Shown here piece by piece: positions 8,478 through 16,506 of a stretch of 64,000 bases of DNA; the first letter of the stretch is position 1; each line of letters opens with the position of its first letter. The position numbers and the translations under genes were made by a program. The notes under the pieces are model-generated. The model did no database searches, was not told where the DNA came from, and saw only the letters and a list, made by a program, of their open reading frames with translations. The stretch comes from Sulfitobacter indolifex. Lineage in GTDB: Bacteria > Pseudomonadota > Alphaproteobacteria > Rhodobacterales > Rhodobacteraceae. The DNA lies in the NCBI RefSeq assembly GCF_022788655.1, contig NZ_CP084951.1:124001-188000 (forward strand). The letters run 5' to 3'.

Positions 8478-9851
8478 ATGACGACGGTAAAATGTATCTC
8501 TCCGATTGACGGTTCGGTCTATGCGGAACGTGAAACCCTAAGCAACGATGCTGCGCTTGAGGCTGTTGCCCGCGCTCGCAACGCGCAAAAGGCATGGGCC
8601 GCGCGGCCCTTGCAGGAACGCGTTGATCTGGTGATGGGCGCGTTGAAAGAGATTGAGAATTCGACCGACCGGATGACCACCGAGCTGGCCCACCAGATGG
8701 GCCGCCCGGTGCGCTATGGCGGCGAGTTTGGTGGCTTGCAGGAACGTACCAGCCACATGGCCAAAATCGCTGCCGATGCGCTCGCGCCGACGGTGATCGA
8801 AGACAGCGCCGCCTTTAGCCGCAAAATCATGCGCGAGCCGCATGGCGTGGTCTTTGTCGTGGCGCCGTGGAACTACCCCTATATGACCGCGAACAACACC
8901 ATCGCGCCTGCGCTGATTGCAGGCAATTCGGTGATCTTAAAACACGCCTCGCAGACCATTTTGGTCGGTGAACATCTGGCCGATGCCTACCGCGCCGCTG
9001 GCGTGCCAGAAGATGTGTTCCAGAACGTTGTGCTGAGCCATGACACCACATCAGCGTTGATCGCCGACAATGCGTTCGATTTCGTCAACTTCACCGGCTC
9101 AGTCGGCGGCGGTCAGGCGATGGAGCGCGCGGCGGCTGGCACATTCACAGGCGTCGCGACCGAGCTGGGTGGCAAAGACCCGGCCTATGTCCGCGCGGAT
9201 GCCAACCTTGATGCCGCCGTCGATGGTGTGATGGACGGCGCGATGTTCAACGCGGGTCAGTGCTGCTGCGGGATCGAGCGGATCTATGTACACGAAAGCC
9301 TCTATGACGCTTTCGTTGAAAAGGCTGTGGCTTGGGTGAACAACCTCAACCTCGGCAACCCGTTGGAAGAAGCCACGACGCTCGGCCCGATGGCCAATGT
9401 CCGCTTTGCCAATGAGGTCCGCGCGCAGATTGACGAAGCGCTGGCCGATGGCGCCAAGGCCCATATCGAAAAGATGCCCGCCGATGATGGCGGTGCTTAC
9501 CTAACGCCGCAGATCCTCACGAATGTGACTCACGAGATGCGCGTCATGCGTGACGAAAGCTTTGGTCCCGTGGTTGGCATCATGCCGGTGAAGGACGACG
9601 AAGAAGCCATCGCGCTGATGAACGACTGCCAATTCGGCCTGACCGCTGCGATCTTCACCGCCGATGCCGAGGCCGCCGATGCCATCGGTCAGCGGTTGGA
9701 GACCGGCACCGTCTTCATGAACCGCGCCGACTACCTCGACCCGGCACTGTGCTGGACCGGTTGCAAGCAAACCGGGCGCGGTGCGGGACTGTCTGAACTG
9801 GGCTATCACGCGCTGACACGCCCCAAATCCTACCACCTCAAGAAAGCCTGA
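8478..9851 (+). CDS. NAD(P)-dependent aldehyde dehydrogenase
   Basis: Cytoplasmic aldehyde dehydrogenase of 457 aa, somewhat short compared with the usual 480-500. It has VVAPWNYPY with the catalytic Asn near residue 132, the general base Glu229 in ATELGGKDP, and the catalytic Cys263 in NAGQCCCGIER. The triple cysteine at 262-264 is unusual; by alignment with GQxC patterns Cys263 is the nucleophile. It starts two bases after the ligase stop and ends three bases before the alcohol dehydrogenase. It would oxidise an aldehyde, probably the product of the alcohol dehydrogenase, to a carboxylate, perhaps still linked to gamma-glutamate (inference). Confidence 0.93.
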   Translation: MTTVKCISPIDGSVYAERETLSNDAALEAVARARNAQKAWAARPLQERVDLVMGALKEIENSTDRMTTELAHQMGRPVRYGGEFGGLQERTSHMAKIAADALAPTVIEDSAAFSRKIMREPHGVVFVVAPWNYPYMTANNTIAPALIAGNSVILKHASQTILVGEHLADAYRAAGVPEDVFQNVVLSHDTTSALIADNAFDFVNFTGSVGGGQAMERAAAGTFTGVATELGGKDPAYVRADANLDAAVDGVMDGAMFNAGQCCCGIERIYVHESLYDAFVEKAVAWVNNLNLGNPLEEATTLGPMANVRFANEVRAQIDEALADGAKAHIEKMPADDGGAYLTPQILTNVTHEMRVMRDESFGPVVGIMPVKDDEEAIALMNDCQFGLTAAIFTADAEAADAIGQRLETGTVFMNRADYLDPALCWTGCKQTGRGAGLSELGYHALTRPKSYHLKKA

Positions 9852-9854
9852 GAC

Positions 9855-11000
9855 ATGTCCCTGACTGCCAATTGGTCTTACCCCACCGCCATCCGTTTCG
9901 GCGCGGGCCGCATTGCCGAAATCGCTGAGGCCTGCGCCGCCGCTGGCATCAAAAAACCGCTTCTGGTCACCGACAAGGGGCTCGCCTATCTGCCGATCAC
10001 CCAAGCCACGCTGGACCTGATGGAAGCTGCGGGCCTCGGCCGCGCGATGTTCTCAGATGTTGACCCGAACCCGACTGAAGTAAACGCCGAAGCAGGCATC
10101 AAGGTCTACCGCGACGGCGGCCATGACGGTGTGATCGCTTTCGGCGGCGGCTCGGGCCTTGATCTGGGCAAGGTCATCGCCTTCATGTCCGGCCAAACCC
10201 GCCCGCTGTGGGATTTTGAGGATATCGGCGATTGGTGGACCCGCGCCGATGCGGACGGTATCGCGCCCATCGTGGCCGTGCCGACGACAGCTGGTACGGG
10301 ATCGGAAGTGGGTCGCGCCAGCGTCATCACCAATTCCCAGACCCATGAGAAAAAGATCATCTTCCACCCGAAAATGCTGCCCGCCGTCGTGATCTGCGAC
10401 CCAGAGCTGACCGTCGGCATGCCGCCGATGATCACCGCAGGCACCGGGATGGACGCGTTCGCCCATTGTCTGGAGGCCTTCTGCTCGCCGCATTACCACC
10501 CGATGAGCCAAGGCATGGCGCTGGAAGGGATGCGTCTGGTCAAAGAATATCTGCCCCGCGCCTATGCCGATGGCAGTGACCTTGAGGCGCGCGGCCATAT
10601 GATGTCCGCCGCCGCCATGGGCGCCACGGCGTTCCAAAAGGGTCTGGGCGCGATCCATGCCATCAGCCACCCGATTGGCGCGGTGCATCACACGCACCAT
10701 GGCACCACCAATGCGGTCGTCATGCAGCCCGTCCTGCGCATGAACCGCCCCGCGATCGAAGAGCGTCTGACCAAGGCGGCGGCCTATCTTGATATCGTCG
10801 GCGGCTTTGACGGCTTCTACGATTTCGTGGGCAAGCTGAACGCAGAGTTGAACATCCCCAGCTCGCTGACGGCTCTTGGCGTGACCGATCCCAACATCGA
10901 TGCGCTGGTAGCCTCGGCCCTCCAAGACCCAAGCTGCGGCGGCAACCCGATTGAACTGACGAAAGAGAATGTCACGCAGCTGCTGCGCGACTGCCTTTAA
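9855..11000 (+). CDS. Iron-containing alcohol dehydrogenase
   Basis: Group III metal-dependent alcohol dehydrogenase, 381 aa. It shows GGGSGLD (97-103) for NAD binding and AVPTTAGTGSEV near 142-153. The metal site is Asp200 and His204 in TAGTGMDAFAHCLE, with histidines in AIHAISHP (about 268-272) and HHTHHG (about 282). It interconverts an alcohol and its aldehyde using NAD. It is the last gene of the operon and is followed by a strong terminator. With the adjacent aldehyde dehydrogenase it forms an alcohol-to-acid module, which fits a substrate carrying a hydroxyl group, such as a gamma-glutamylated amino alcohol (inference). Confidence 0.93.
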   Translation: MSLTANWSYPTAIRFGAGRIAEIAEACAAAGIKKPLLVTDKGLAYLPITQATLDLMEAAGLGRAMFSDVDPNPTEVNAEAGIKVYRDGGHDGVIAFGGGSGLDLGKVIAFMSGQTRPLWDFEDIGDWWTRADADGIAPIVAVPTTAGTGSEVGRASVITNSQTHEKKIIFHPKMLPAVVICDPELTVGMPPMITAGTGMDAFAHCLEAFCSPHYHPMSQGMALEGMRLVKEYLPRAYADGSDLEARGHMMSAAAMGATAFQKGLGAIHAISHPIGAVHHTHHGTTNAVVMQPVLRMNRPAIEERLTKAAAYLDIVGGFDGFYDFVGKLNAELNIPSSLTALGVTDPNIDALVASALQDPSCGGNPIELTKENVTQLLRDCL

Positions 11001-11007
11001 AACGCAA

Positions 11008-11040
11008 AACGGGGGGCCGGATTATCGGCCCCCCGTTCTT
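11008..11040. terminator. Bidirectional rho-independent terminator
   Basis: A 12-bp perfect stem, AACGGGGGGCCG (11008-11019) with CGGCCCCCCGTT (11026-11037), and a 6-base loop. It is followed by CTT on the plus strand and by a T-rich stretch on the minus strand. It lies between the convergent alcohol dehydrogenase and cytochrome c genes and can end both transcripts. Confidence 0.85.
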
Positions 11041-11062
11041 TAGCATTAAGTGAACTGCCAGT

Positions 11063-11536
11063 TTACTCAGTCGCTTCGGCTTTTTCCATATCCGCTTCGG
11101 TAACCTCAGGCCCGACCGACACCAGATAGGTCCAGACGTTCTTGGCGTCTTCCTCGTCTTTCAAACGGTAAGACATCTTGGATTTGGCGCGGTTTGTGTC
11201 GAGATAGCTGGCCAAAAACTTCTTCGGATCGGCGACGTAGCCGGTGAAATCCTCTTCATTCCACGCCAGACCAGCTTCGCCCGCCTCAACGATGGAATCG
11301 CCATAGCGGTAGTCTTCGACCGACCCGGCCACGCGGTTATAGATCCCATAAAGGTTCGGCCCGGTGCGGCCGCCTTTTTGGATGTCGTTGCCCTCATCAT
11401 CTTGGATCATGTGGCAGCTTTTACATTTACGAAAGACCTTTTCCCCGGCTTCGGCATCACCGGTGGCATGACCTTCCGCCCAAAGGGGCGTGGCCCCAAG
11501 GCAAATGGCAAAGATCGACGCGATACGCATATTCAT
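11063..11536 (-). CDS. cycA: Cytochrome c2-type periplasmic electron carrier
   Basis: Small secreted c-type cytochrome, 157 aa. The start at 11536 has GGAGG 8 bases upstream. Residues 1-20 form a Sec signal peptide (IASIFAICLGATPLWA). The haem-binding motif is CKSCH near residue 38-42 in the mature N-terminal part, and AKSKMSYRL supplies the likely axial Met. GGRTGPNLYGIYNRVAG is characteristic of class I cytochromes c2, which carry electrons from the bc1 complex to cytochrome oxidase or a reaction centre. The C-terminus (EVTEADMEKAEATE) is an acidic tail. It is monocistronic. The symbol reflects similarity to Rhodobacter cytochrome c2; a c-550 label would also be acceptable. Confidence 0.85.
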   Translation of the reverse strand: MNMRIASIFAICLGATPLWAEGHATGDAEAGEKVFRKCKSCHMIQDDEGNDIQKGGRTGPNLYGIYNRVAGSVEDYRYGDSIVEAGEAGLAWNEEDFTGYVADPKKFLASYLDTNRAKSKMSYRLKDEEDAKNVWTYLVSVGPEVTEADMEKAEATE

Positions 11537-11731
11537 TTTAAGTTCCTCCAGCTTTCCGATCCGAAACTAGCGTTCGGGGCGGTGGGGTAAAGGTCTAGCG
11601 CTGCGCCAAAAGGTAGCATGAACGCGCCGCGGCCCGGTTAGCGGTTGAGACTATGGGGGATTCCTCCGATAACTGCCGGTGAATTTCTGCTGGATCGAGG
11701 GTGAGATGAACACAAAGGCGAGCCGCATCTG

Positions 11732-12262
11732 ATGGCGATTATGGTCCCCGCTTGGGTGGATGGCACCCTTCAACCGGTCGAAAAACTTGCCGCGCACGCG
11801 CGCGGATTGCGGCATAAGGCGATCTCGGTCTTTGTCATCGCCGAGGGCAAACTGCTGCTGCAGCAACGCGCGCTTGGCAAATATCACACGCCGGGCCTTT
11901 GGGCGAACACCTGCTGCACGCATCCGCAATGGGACGAGCCGCCCAACGCCTGCGCCGCGCGGCGGTTGGACGAAGAATTGGGGATCACCGGATTGGACCT
12001 TCAGCATCGGGGCCAAGTCGAATACTGCGCCGATGTTGGTGGCGGGCTGATTGAGCATGAGGTGGTTGAGGTCTTTCTTGCCCATGCGGCTTCAGACCTG
12101 TCGATCACGGAAAACCGCGATGAGGTGATGGCGACGCGTTGGATCAGTCTGAGCGATCTGCACGCGGACCTTGCCCAAAACCCCGAAGACTTTACGCCTT
12201 GGCTGCGGATCTACATGGCCGAGCACGAGGGTCTGATCCTCGGCGACGGGGCGATGGAATAA
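11732..12262 (+). CDS. idi: Isopentenyl-diphosphate delta-isomerase, type I
   Basis: Nudix-fold enzyme of 176 aa that interconverts isopentenyl and dimethylallyl diphosphate for isoprenoid, quinone and carotenoid synthesis. Matches to the family are LRHKAISVFVI near residue 27, LLQQRALGKYHTPGLWANTCCTHP near 48-70 (the catalytic Cys is in the CCTHP segment), ARRLDEELGI near 82 in the Nudix position, and EHEVVEVFL near 110 with the second catalytic acid. Neither ATG (11732 or 11741) has a convincing ribosome site, so the start is uncertain by three codons. hemF follows after 18 bases, so the two may be co-transcribed. In some phototrophic Rhodobacterales idi lies in photosynthesis clusters, but no photosynthesis gene is seen here. 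Confidence 0.9.
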   Translation: MAIMVPAWVDGTLQPVEKLAAHARGLRHKAISVFVIAEGKLLLQQRALGKYHTPGLWANTCCTHPQWDEPPNACAARRLDEELGITGLDLQHRGQVEYCADVGGGLIEHEVVEVFLAHAASDLSITENRDEVMATRWISLSDLHADLAQNPEDFTPWLRIYMAEHEGLILGDGAME

Positions 12263-12280
12263 TAGAAAGGCGGGCCAGAG

Positions 12281-13162
12281 ATGACCGACAACATGCAAGA
12301 CCAAAAGACATGCGCGGCGGACTGGTTCCGCAAGCTTCGCGATGACATCGTTCAGGCGTTCCACGACATCGAAGCACGTCATGTGGGCGAGGAAGAGGCC
12401 GGGCGTTTCGTGGTCAGCAACACCACCCGCACCGCGCCCGATGGATCGGACGCAGGCGGCGGTGAGATGTCCGTGATGCGGGGCGGTCGGGTGTTTGAGA
12501 AGGTGGGCGTGAATATCTCCACCGTCTACGGCACTTTGGGTGAACGCGCGCAGGTCGCGATGGCCGCGCGCAAGGGCCTGCCGGGCATGGCCGACGATCC
12601 GCGTTTTTGGGCATCGGGCATCAGTCTGGTCGCGCATATGCAAAACCCGCATGTGCCTGCCGTTCACATGAACACCCGCATGTTCTGGACCCCCCATGCG
12701 TGGTGGTTCGGCGGTGGGGCGGATTTGAACCCATGCATTGAGTATGACGAGGACACCGCCCATTTCCATGCTGAGATGAAGGGTGCCTGTGACCCCCATG
12801 GGGCGACACTCTATGACGAGTTAAAGGCCTGGGCTGATGAGTATTTCTACATCCCGCACCGCAAGCGCGCGCGGGGTGTGGGCGGCATCTTTTATGACGA
12901 TCGCAACAGCGGCGATTGGGCCGCCGATTTCGCGCTGACCCAAGACGTGGGCCGCGCTTTCCTCCCCGCTTATGTACCACTGGTCGACAAGCGGCGCGAG
13001 ATGGACTGGGACATGGACGACAAGGACGTGCAACTGCGCCACCGTGGGCTCTATGCCGAGTATAACCTCGTTTATGATCGGGGGACGAAGTTCGGGTTGG
13101 AAACGGGCCATGACCCTGATGCGGTGCTGATGAGCCTGCCGCCGATGGCGAAATGGGCGTGA
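12281..13162 (+). CDS. hemF: Oxygen-dependent coproporphyrinogen III oxidase HemF
   Basis: Enzyme of 293 aa that decarboxylates coproporphyrinogen III to protoporphyrinogen IX with O2, a late step of haem synthesis in the cytoplasm. Strong family segments: GGGEMSVMRGGRVFEKVGVN near residue 60-80, VAHMQNPHVPAVHMNTR near 117 with the conserved histidines, WWFGGGADLNP near 140, HRKRARGVGGIFYDDR near 195 and LRHRGLYAEYNLVYDRGTKFGL near 255. The length is normal. It starts 18 bases after idi. The oxygen-dependent type shows that the organism makes haem aerobically; an oxygen-independent HemN elsewhere is common but not visible here. Confidence 0.97.
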   Translation: MTDNMQDQKTCAADWFRKLRDDIVQAFHDIEARHVGEEEAGRFVVSNTTRTAPDGSDAGGGEMSVMRGGRVFEKVGVNISTVYGTLGERAQVAMAARKGLPGMADDPRFWASGISLVAHMQNPHVPAVHMNTRMFWTPHAWWFGGGADLNPCIEYDEDTAHFHAEMKGACDPHGATLYDELKAWADEYFYIPHRKRARGVGGIFYDDRNSGDWAADFALTQDVGRAFLPAYVPLVDKRREMDWDMDDKDVQLRHRGLYAEYNLVYDRGTKFGLETGHDPDAVLMSLPPMAKWA

Positions 13163-13289
13163 TCTGAGGTTGGGCAAGAAGCAGGCAGGAGGCGCTGCAC
13201 AATCGAGAGGCAGCCTTCCGCCCTTTTTTGTTAGAGCGACAAAATAACGGCGAAGGTGCCATCTAGCCCGGAATCAAGCCGCAGGCGCC

Positions 13290-13425
13290 GGGCCATCGCC
13301 TGCCCGCCCGGACGGGTAGGCGATTGAGTGAGGCTGGGTTCGACACTGAGGGCGCACATCATTCTTGAGCGATAAAGTGGCATGAACCAGCGTCGCATCG
13401 CCCACCCGCAGGCAGGCGATGGCCC
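13290..13425. repeat. 15-bp perfect inverted repeat in the hemF-hemE gap
   Basis: GGGCCATCGCCTGCC (13290-13304) is the exact reverse complement of GGCAGGCGATGGCCC (13411-13425). The arms are 106 bases apart, in the 284-base gap between the convergent hemF and hemE genes. The left arm also takes part in a local 12-bp hairpin (13295-13324, one G-T pair), and the right arm in a 7-bp hairpin (13396-13421). The gap holds no convincing gene: a 67-codon minus-strand frame (13231-13434) lacks a ribosome site and a recognisable product. The structure may end transcription from both sides or be a remnant of a small mobile element. Confidence 0.6.
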
Positions 13426-13446
13426 TAATCGCATGGCTTTAGGGTG

Positions 13447-14487
13447 TTACCCGCGCGTCCCGCGCACCGTATCAATCATCAACTGCACATTCTCCGGATC
13501 CGCATCCGGCGTGATTCCATGCCCCAGATTGAAGATATGCGGCCCTTTCGACAGCGCATCGACAATCGCGCGCGTCTCTTGCACCAGCGCATCCCCACCC
13601 GTCACCATATGCGACGACTTCAGGTTGCCCTGCACACAGCCATTGGGTTGCACATGTTCGGCCACCCATTCGGCGCTGACGCCATCGTCGATTGCGATGC
13701 AGTCCGCTCCAGTCGCCGCATGGAGATTGGCAAACCGCGCTCCGGCACCACGCGGAAACGCAATGATCGGCACATGCGGATGGCGGGCTTTCAGCGCGCT
13801 GATGATCTGACGGAGCGGCTCTGTCGAGTACCGATCGAAATCGGTGCCTTGCAGCGACCCGGCCCAGCTATCGAAGAGCTTCACCACCTCGGCACCCGCT
13901 TGGATTTGCATGTCGAGGTATTCAATCGTTGCCAGCGTGATCCGCTCCATCAGCGCGTCGAAGACCTCAGGGTTTTCGTCCTTCAACGCATGGGCCGGAC
14001 CTTGATCCGGCGTGCCTTTGCCCGCGATCATATAGGTCGCCACCGTCCAAGGCGCGCCGGCAAAACCGATGAGCGTGGTCTCTTCGGGCAGTTCGCGCGA
14101 CAGAATGCGCACGGTCTCGTAGATCGGGGCAAGGTGGTCGTGGATGGCGTCGGCTGGTTTCAGCGCTTCCATCTCGGCCTTGGTGGTGATCGTCGACAAC
14201 CGCGGCCCTTCGCCAGTGACGAACCACAGGTCGGCACCAAGCGCTTGGGGCACCAGCAGGATGTCGGCGAACAGGATCGACCCATCAAACCCATAGCGCC
14301 GGATTGGCTGCAATGTGACTTCGGCGGCCAGTTCGGGGTTGTAGCAGAGCGACAGGAAATCCCCAGCCTTGGCCCGCGTCGCGCGGTACTCTGGCAGGTA
14401 GCGGCCAGCTTGGCGCATCATCCAGATCGGCGGGGTCGGCAGGGTTTCGCCCGCAAGGGCGCGCAGGATGGTCTTATTCTTGGTCAT
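13447..14487 (-). CDS. hemE: Uroporphyrinogen decarboxylase HemE
   Basis: Cytoplasmic enzyme of 346 aa that removes four carboxyl groups from uroporphyrinogen III to give coproporphyrinogen III, the substrate of HemF. It has [19 protein letters not shown] near residue 20-38 (the family signature), [18 protein letters not shown] near 71 with the catalytic Asp, and [14 protein letters not shown] near 140. The ATG at 14487 is preceded by AGGAG at a good distance. It is divergent from hemC across 84 bases, so the two tetrapyrrole genes probably share a control region. In many alphaproteobacteria hemE lies near the replication origin; no other origin-linked gene appears here. Confidence 0.97.
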   Translation of the reverse strand: MTKNKTILRALAGETLPTPPIWMMRQAGRYLPEYRATRAKAGDFLSLCYNPELAAEVTLQPIRRYGFDGSILFADILLVPQALGADLWFVTGEGPRLSTITTKAEMEALKPADAIHDHLAPIYETVRILSRELPEETTLIGFAGAPWTVATYMIAGKGTPDQGPAHALKDENPEVFDALMERITLATIEYLDMQIQAGAEVVKLFDSWAGSLQGTDFDRYSTEPLRQIISALKARHPHVPIIAFPRGAGARFANLHAATGADCIAIDDGVSAEWVAEHVQPNGCVQGNLKSSHMVTGGDALVQETRAIVDALSKGPHIFNLGHGITPDADPENVQLMIDTVRGTRG

Positions 14488-14571
14488 TTTGGCGCTCCTA
14501 AATATGGCAAAGCCGTTGTGAAGCGAGGTACAGCAGTTGTCAGTTCATGTCGACGGGGGTAGGGATGCGGC

Positions 14572-15519
14572 ATGACGTATCAGCTCCCCACCCCGGCCCG
14601 GCCCCTCAACATCGGCACACGTGGATCGCTTCTGGCGCTTGCGCAGGCAAATGAGGTGCGCGACCGGCTCGCCGCCGCCTTTGACCTGCCGTTTGAGGCG
14701 TTCACCATTGTCGTGATCAAGACCACGGGCGACAAGATTATCGACCGCCCGCTGAAAGAGATCGGCGGCAAGGGGCTGTTCACCCGCGAGATTGAGGCCG
14801 CGCTGCTCGACGGCTCAATCGACATCGCGGTGCATTCGATGAAGGATATGCCAACGCTGCAACCCGGTGGTCTGGTGATCGACACTTATCTTCCGCGCGA
14901 AGACATGCGGGATGCGTTTATCTCACCGCATCTCAAATCCATCGCTGACCTGCCCGAGGGCGCGGTTGTAGGCACCTCCAGCCTGCGCCGCCGTGCGCAG
15001 GTCAAACTGCGGCGGCCCGATCTGGAAGTCGTTGAATTTCGCGGCAACCTGCAGACCCGGCTGAAAAAGCTGGAGGACGGTGTGGCCGAGGCGACATTCC
15101 TCGCCATGGCTGGGCTGAATCGTCTGAAAATGGACGAGGTGCCCAAGGCCGCCGTGCATACGGACGATATGCTGCCCGCGATTGCACAGGGCGCGATTGG
15201 GATCGAGCGCCGCATGGATGATACCCGCGCCGCCGACATGCTAGCCGCCATCCATGACCGCGCGACCGGCGAACAACTGGCCGCCGAGCGCGCTTTCCTC
15301 GCCACCTTGGACGGCTCCTGCGAGACACCCATCGCCGGGCTGGCCGAACTCAACGGCACCAACATGCGGCTGCGCGGCCAAGTGCTGCGGCCTGACGGAT
15401 CAGACGCCATCGGCGATGATGTCACCTGCACCATCTCCGACGGGGCCGAAGCGGGCCGCGAGATGGCCCGCAAGCTGCTGGCCGAGGCCGGTCCGGGTTT
15501 CTTTGACTGGCGCGAATGA
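14572..15519 (+). CDS. hemC: Hydroxymethylbilane synthase (porphobilinogen deaminase) HemC
   Basis: Polymerises four porphobilinogen molecules into hydroxymethylbilane. At 315 aa it is of normal length. Family segments are NIGTRGSLLALAQA near residue 13, IVVIKTTGDKI near 45, GGKGLFTREIE near 65, DIAVHSMKDMPT near 84 and VVGTSSLRRRAQ near 132. Cys250 in LDGSCETPIAG anchors the dipyrromethane cofactor. It is divergent from hemE. Its last four bases overlap the start of a LysR-type regulator, an odd coupling of a housekeeping enzyme with a regulator that seems to belong to the next cluster. Confidence 0.97.
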   Translation: MTYQLPTPARPLNIGTRGSLLALAQANEVRDRLAAAFDLPFEAFTIVVIKTTGDKIIDRPLKEIGGKGLFTREIEAALLDGSIDIAVHSMKDMPTLQPGGLVIDTYLPREDMRDAFISPHLKSIADLPEGAVVGTSSLRRRAQVKLRRPDLEVVEFRGNLQTRLKKLEDGVAEATFLAMAGLNRLKMDEVPKAAVHTDDMLPAIAQGAIGIERRMDDTRAADMLAAIHDRATGEQLAAERAFLATLDGSCETPIAGLAELNGTNMRLRGQVLRPDGSDAIGDDVTCTISDGAEAGREMARKLLAEAGPGFFDWRE

Positions 15520-16445
15520 TCGGCAATCTCTTCACGCTGAAACAGCTTGAAGCGCTGATCTGGGTCGCCGACCTTGGCAGTTTTCGCCGCGCCGCCGCGC
15601 ATCTCAATACCACGCAGCCCAATATCTCGGCCCGGATTTCGGGGCTGGAGACAACGCTGGGCGTCACCCTGATGCAGCGCGATGCCGGGTCAATTCGTCT
15701 AACCGAAAAAGGCACCGCCCTGCTTGCCCAGGCGCGGCAGGTCTTGCGGGAAGCCGAAGGGCTGGTCATGATCGCAGAACGGCCCGACCTGATCGACGAC
15801 AGCATCCGCCTCGGCGTGACCGAGGTCGTCGCCAGCACCTGGTTGCGCCCTTTTCTGCGTGCATTGGCCGAGGCCTATCCCAATCTCACGGTCGAACTCA
15901 CGGTCGATCTGTCCCGCGATTTGGATCAGGAACTTGCCGCCAATGCGCTTGATTTGACCCTGCAAACCGCACCCTTCTCTACCCCTGCCAGCGGGCAATT
16001 GGACTTGGCAACCTATGACTACGTCTGGGTCGCGGCCCCGGAACTGGCCGCGCAAATCGGTCCGTCGCCTGACCTCGCTGCGTTGGTGCGCCATCCGGTG
16101 CTTGGTCACGCCCGCCACACGCAAGCGCATCTTGATCTCATCCGCTACTTCGATGGGACCACAGCGCCGAAAGCCCGGCTTGTGCCGTCAAGCAGCCTGT
16201 CGGCAGCGATGAACATGGTGCTGGACGGGATGGGCGTTGCGGTGATGCCGCGGGTGATGGTGGCCGGGGCACTGGCCGAGGGCACGTTAAAAATCCTCTC
16301 CGCGGCATGGCACCCGCAGCCTTTGCAGGTCGCAGCGCGCTTCCACGCCGAGCGCACCCCCGGCCATGTCACCCGCGCTGCCGAACTGGCGCGAAACTGC
16401 GCCATGTCCTTCGCTCAGGATCATAAAAACCTTTCACTCCCATAG
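15516..16445 (+). CDS. LysR-family transcriptional regulator
   Basis: Regulator of 309 aa with the N-terminal winged helix-turn-helix at about residues 7-65 (FTLKQLEALIWVADLGSFRRAAAHLNTTQPNISARI) and a C-terminal substrate-binding fold from about 90. Its ATG overlaps the hemC stop by 4 bases. Downstream, on the same strand, lie hyuA, hyuB, an FAH-family hydrolase and a GST-like isomerase, which are its likely targets; LysR regulators are more often divergent from their targets. The inducer is not evident. Control of hemC by this protein is possible but less likely. Confidence 0.88.
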   Translation: MIGNLFTLKQLEALIWVADLGSFRRAAAHLNTTQPNISARISGLETTLGVTLMQRDAGSIRLTEKGTALLAQARQVLREAEGLVMIAERPDLIDDSIRLGVTEVVASTWLRPFLRALAEAYPNLTVELTVDLSRDLDQELAANALDLTLQTAPFSTPASGQLDLATYDYVWVAAPELAAQIGPSPDLAALVRHPVLGHARHTQAHLDLIRYFDGTTAPKARLVPSSSLSAAMNMVLDGMGVAVMPRVMVAGALAEGTLKILSAAWHPQPLQVAARFHAERTPGHVTRAAELARNCAMSFAQDHKNLSLP

Positions 16446-16456
16446 ATTATAATAAT
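16446..16456 (+). promoter_or_regulatory. Candidate hyuA promoter -10 / LysR-type box
   Basis: ATTATAATAAT is a near-perfect palindrome just after the LysR stop. It contains a perfect -10 sequence (TATAAT, 16448-16453) about 54 bases before the hyuA start. A convincing -35 is not seen, as expected if an activator such as the upstream LysR protein is needed. Confidence 0.4.
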
Positions 16457-16506
16457 TTGCACCGATGCTGTTCCCGCTCCTATTCTGCGCCAAACAGGAG
16501 AGAGAC

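Noticed and set aside
13231..13434. 67-codon minus-strand frame downstream of hemE
   Set aside because: It has no ribosome site and no recognisable product, and it overlaps the inverted-repeat structure. It might be real, but I cannot support it.
11063..15519. Cytochrome c2, idi and hem genes as the edge of a photosynthesis cluster
   Set aside because: No puf, puh, bch or crt gene is visible. These genes are also needed in non-phototrophs.
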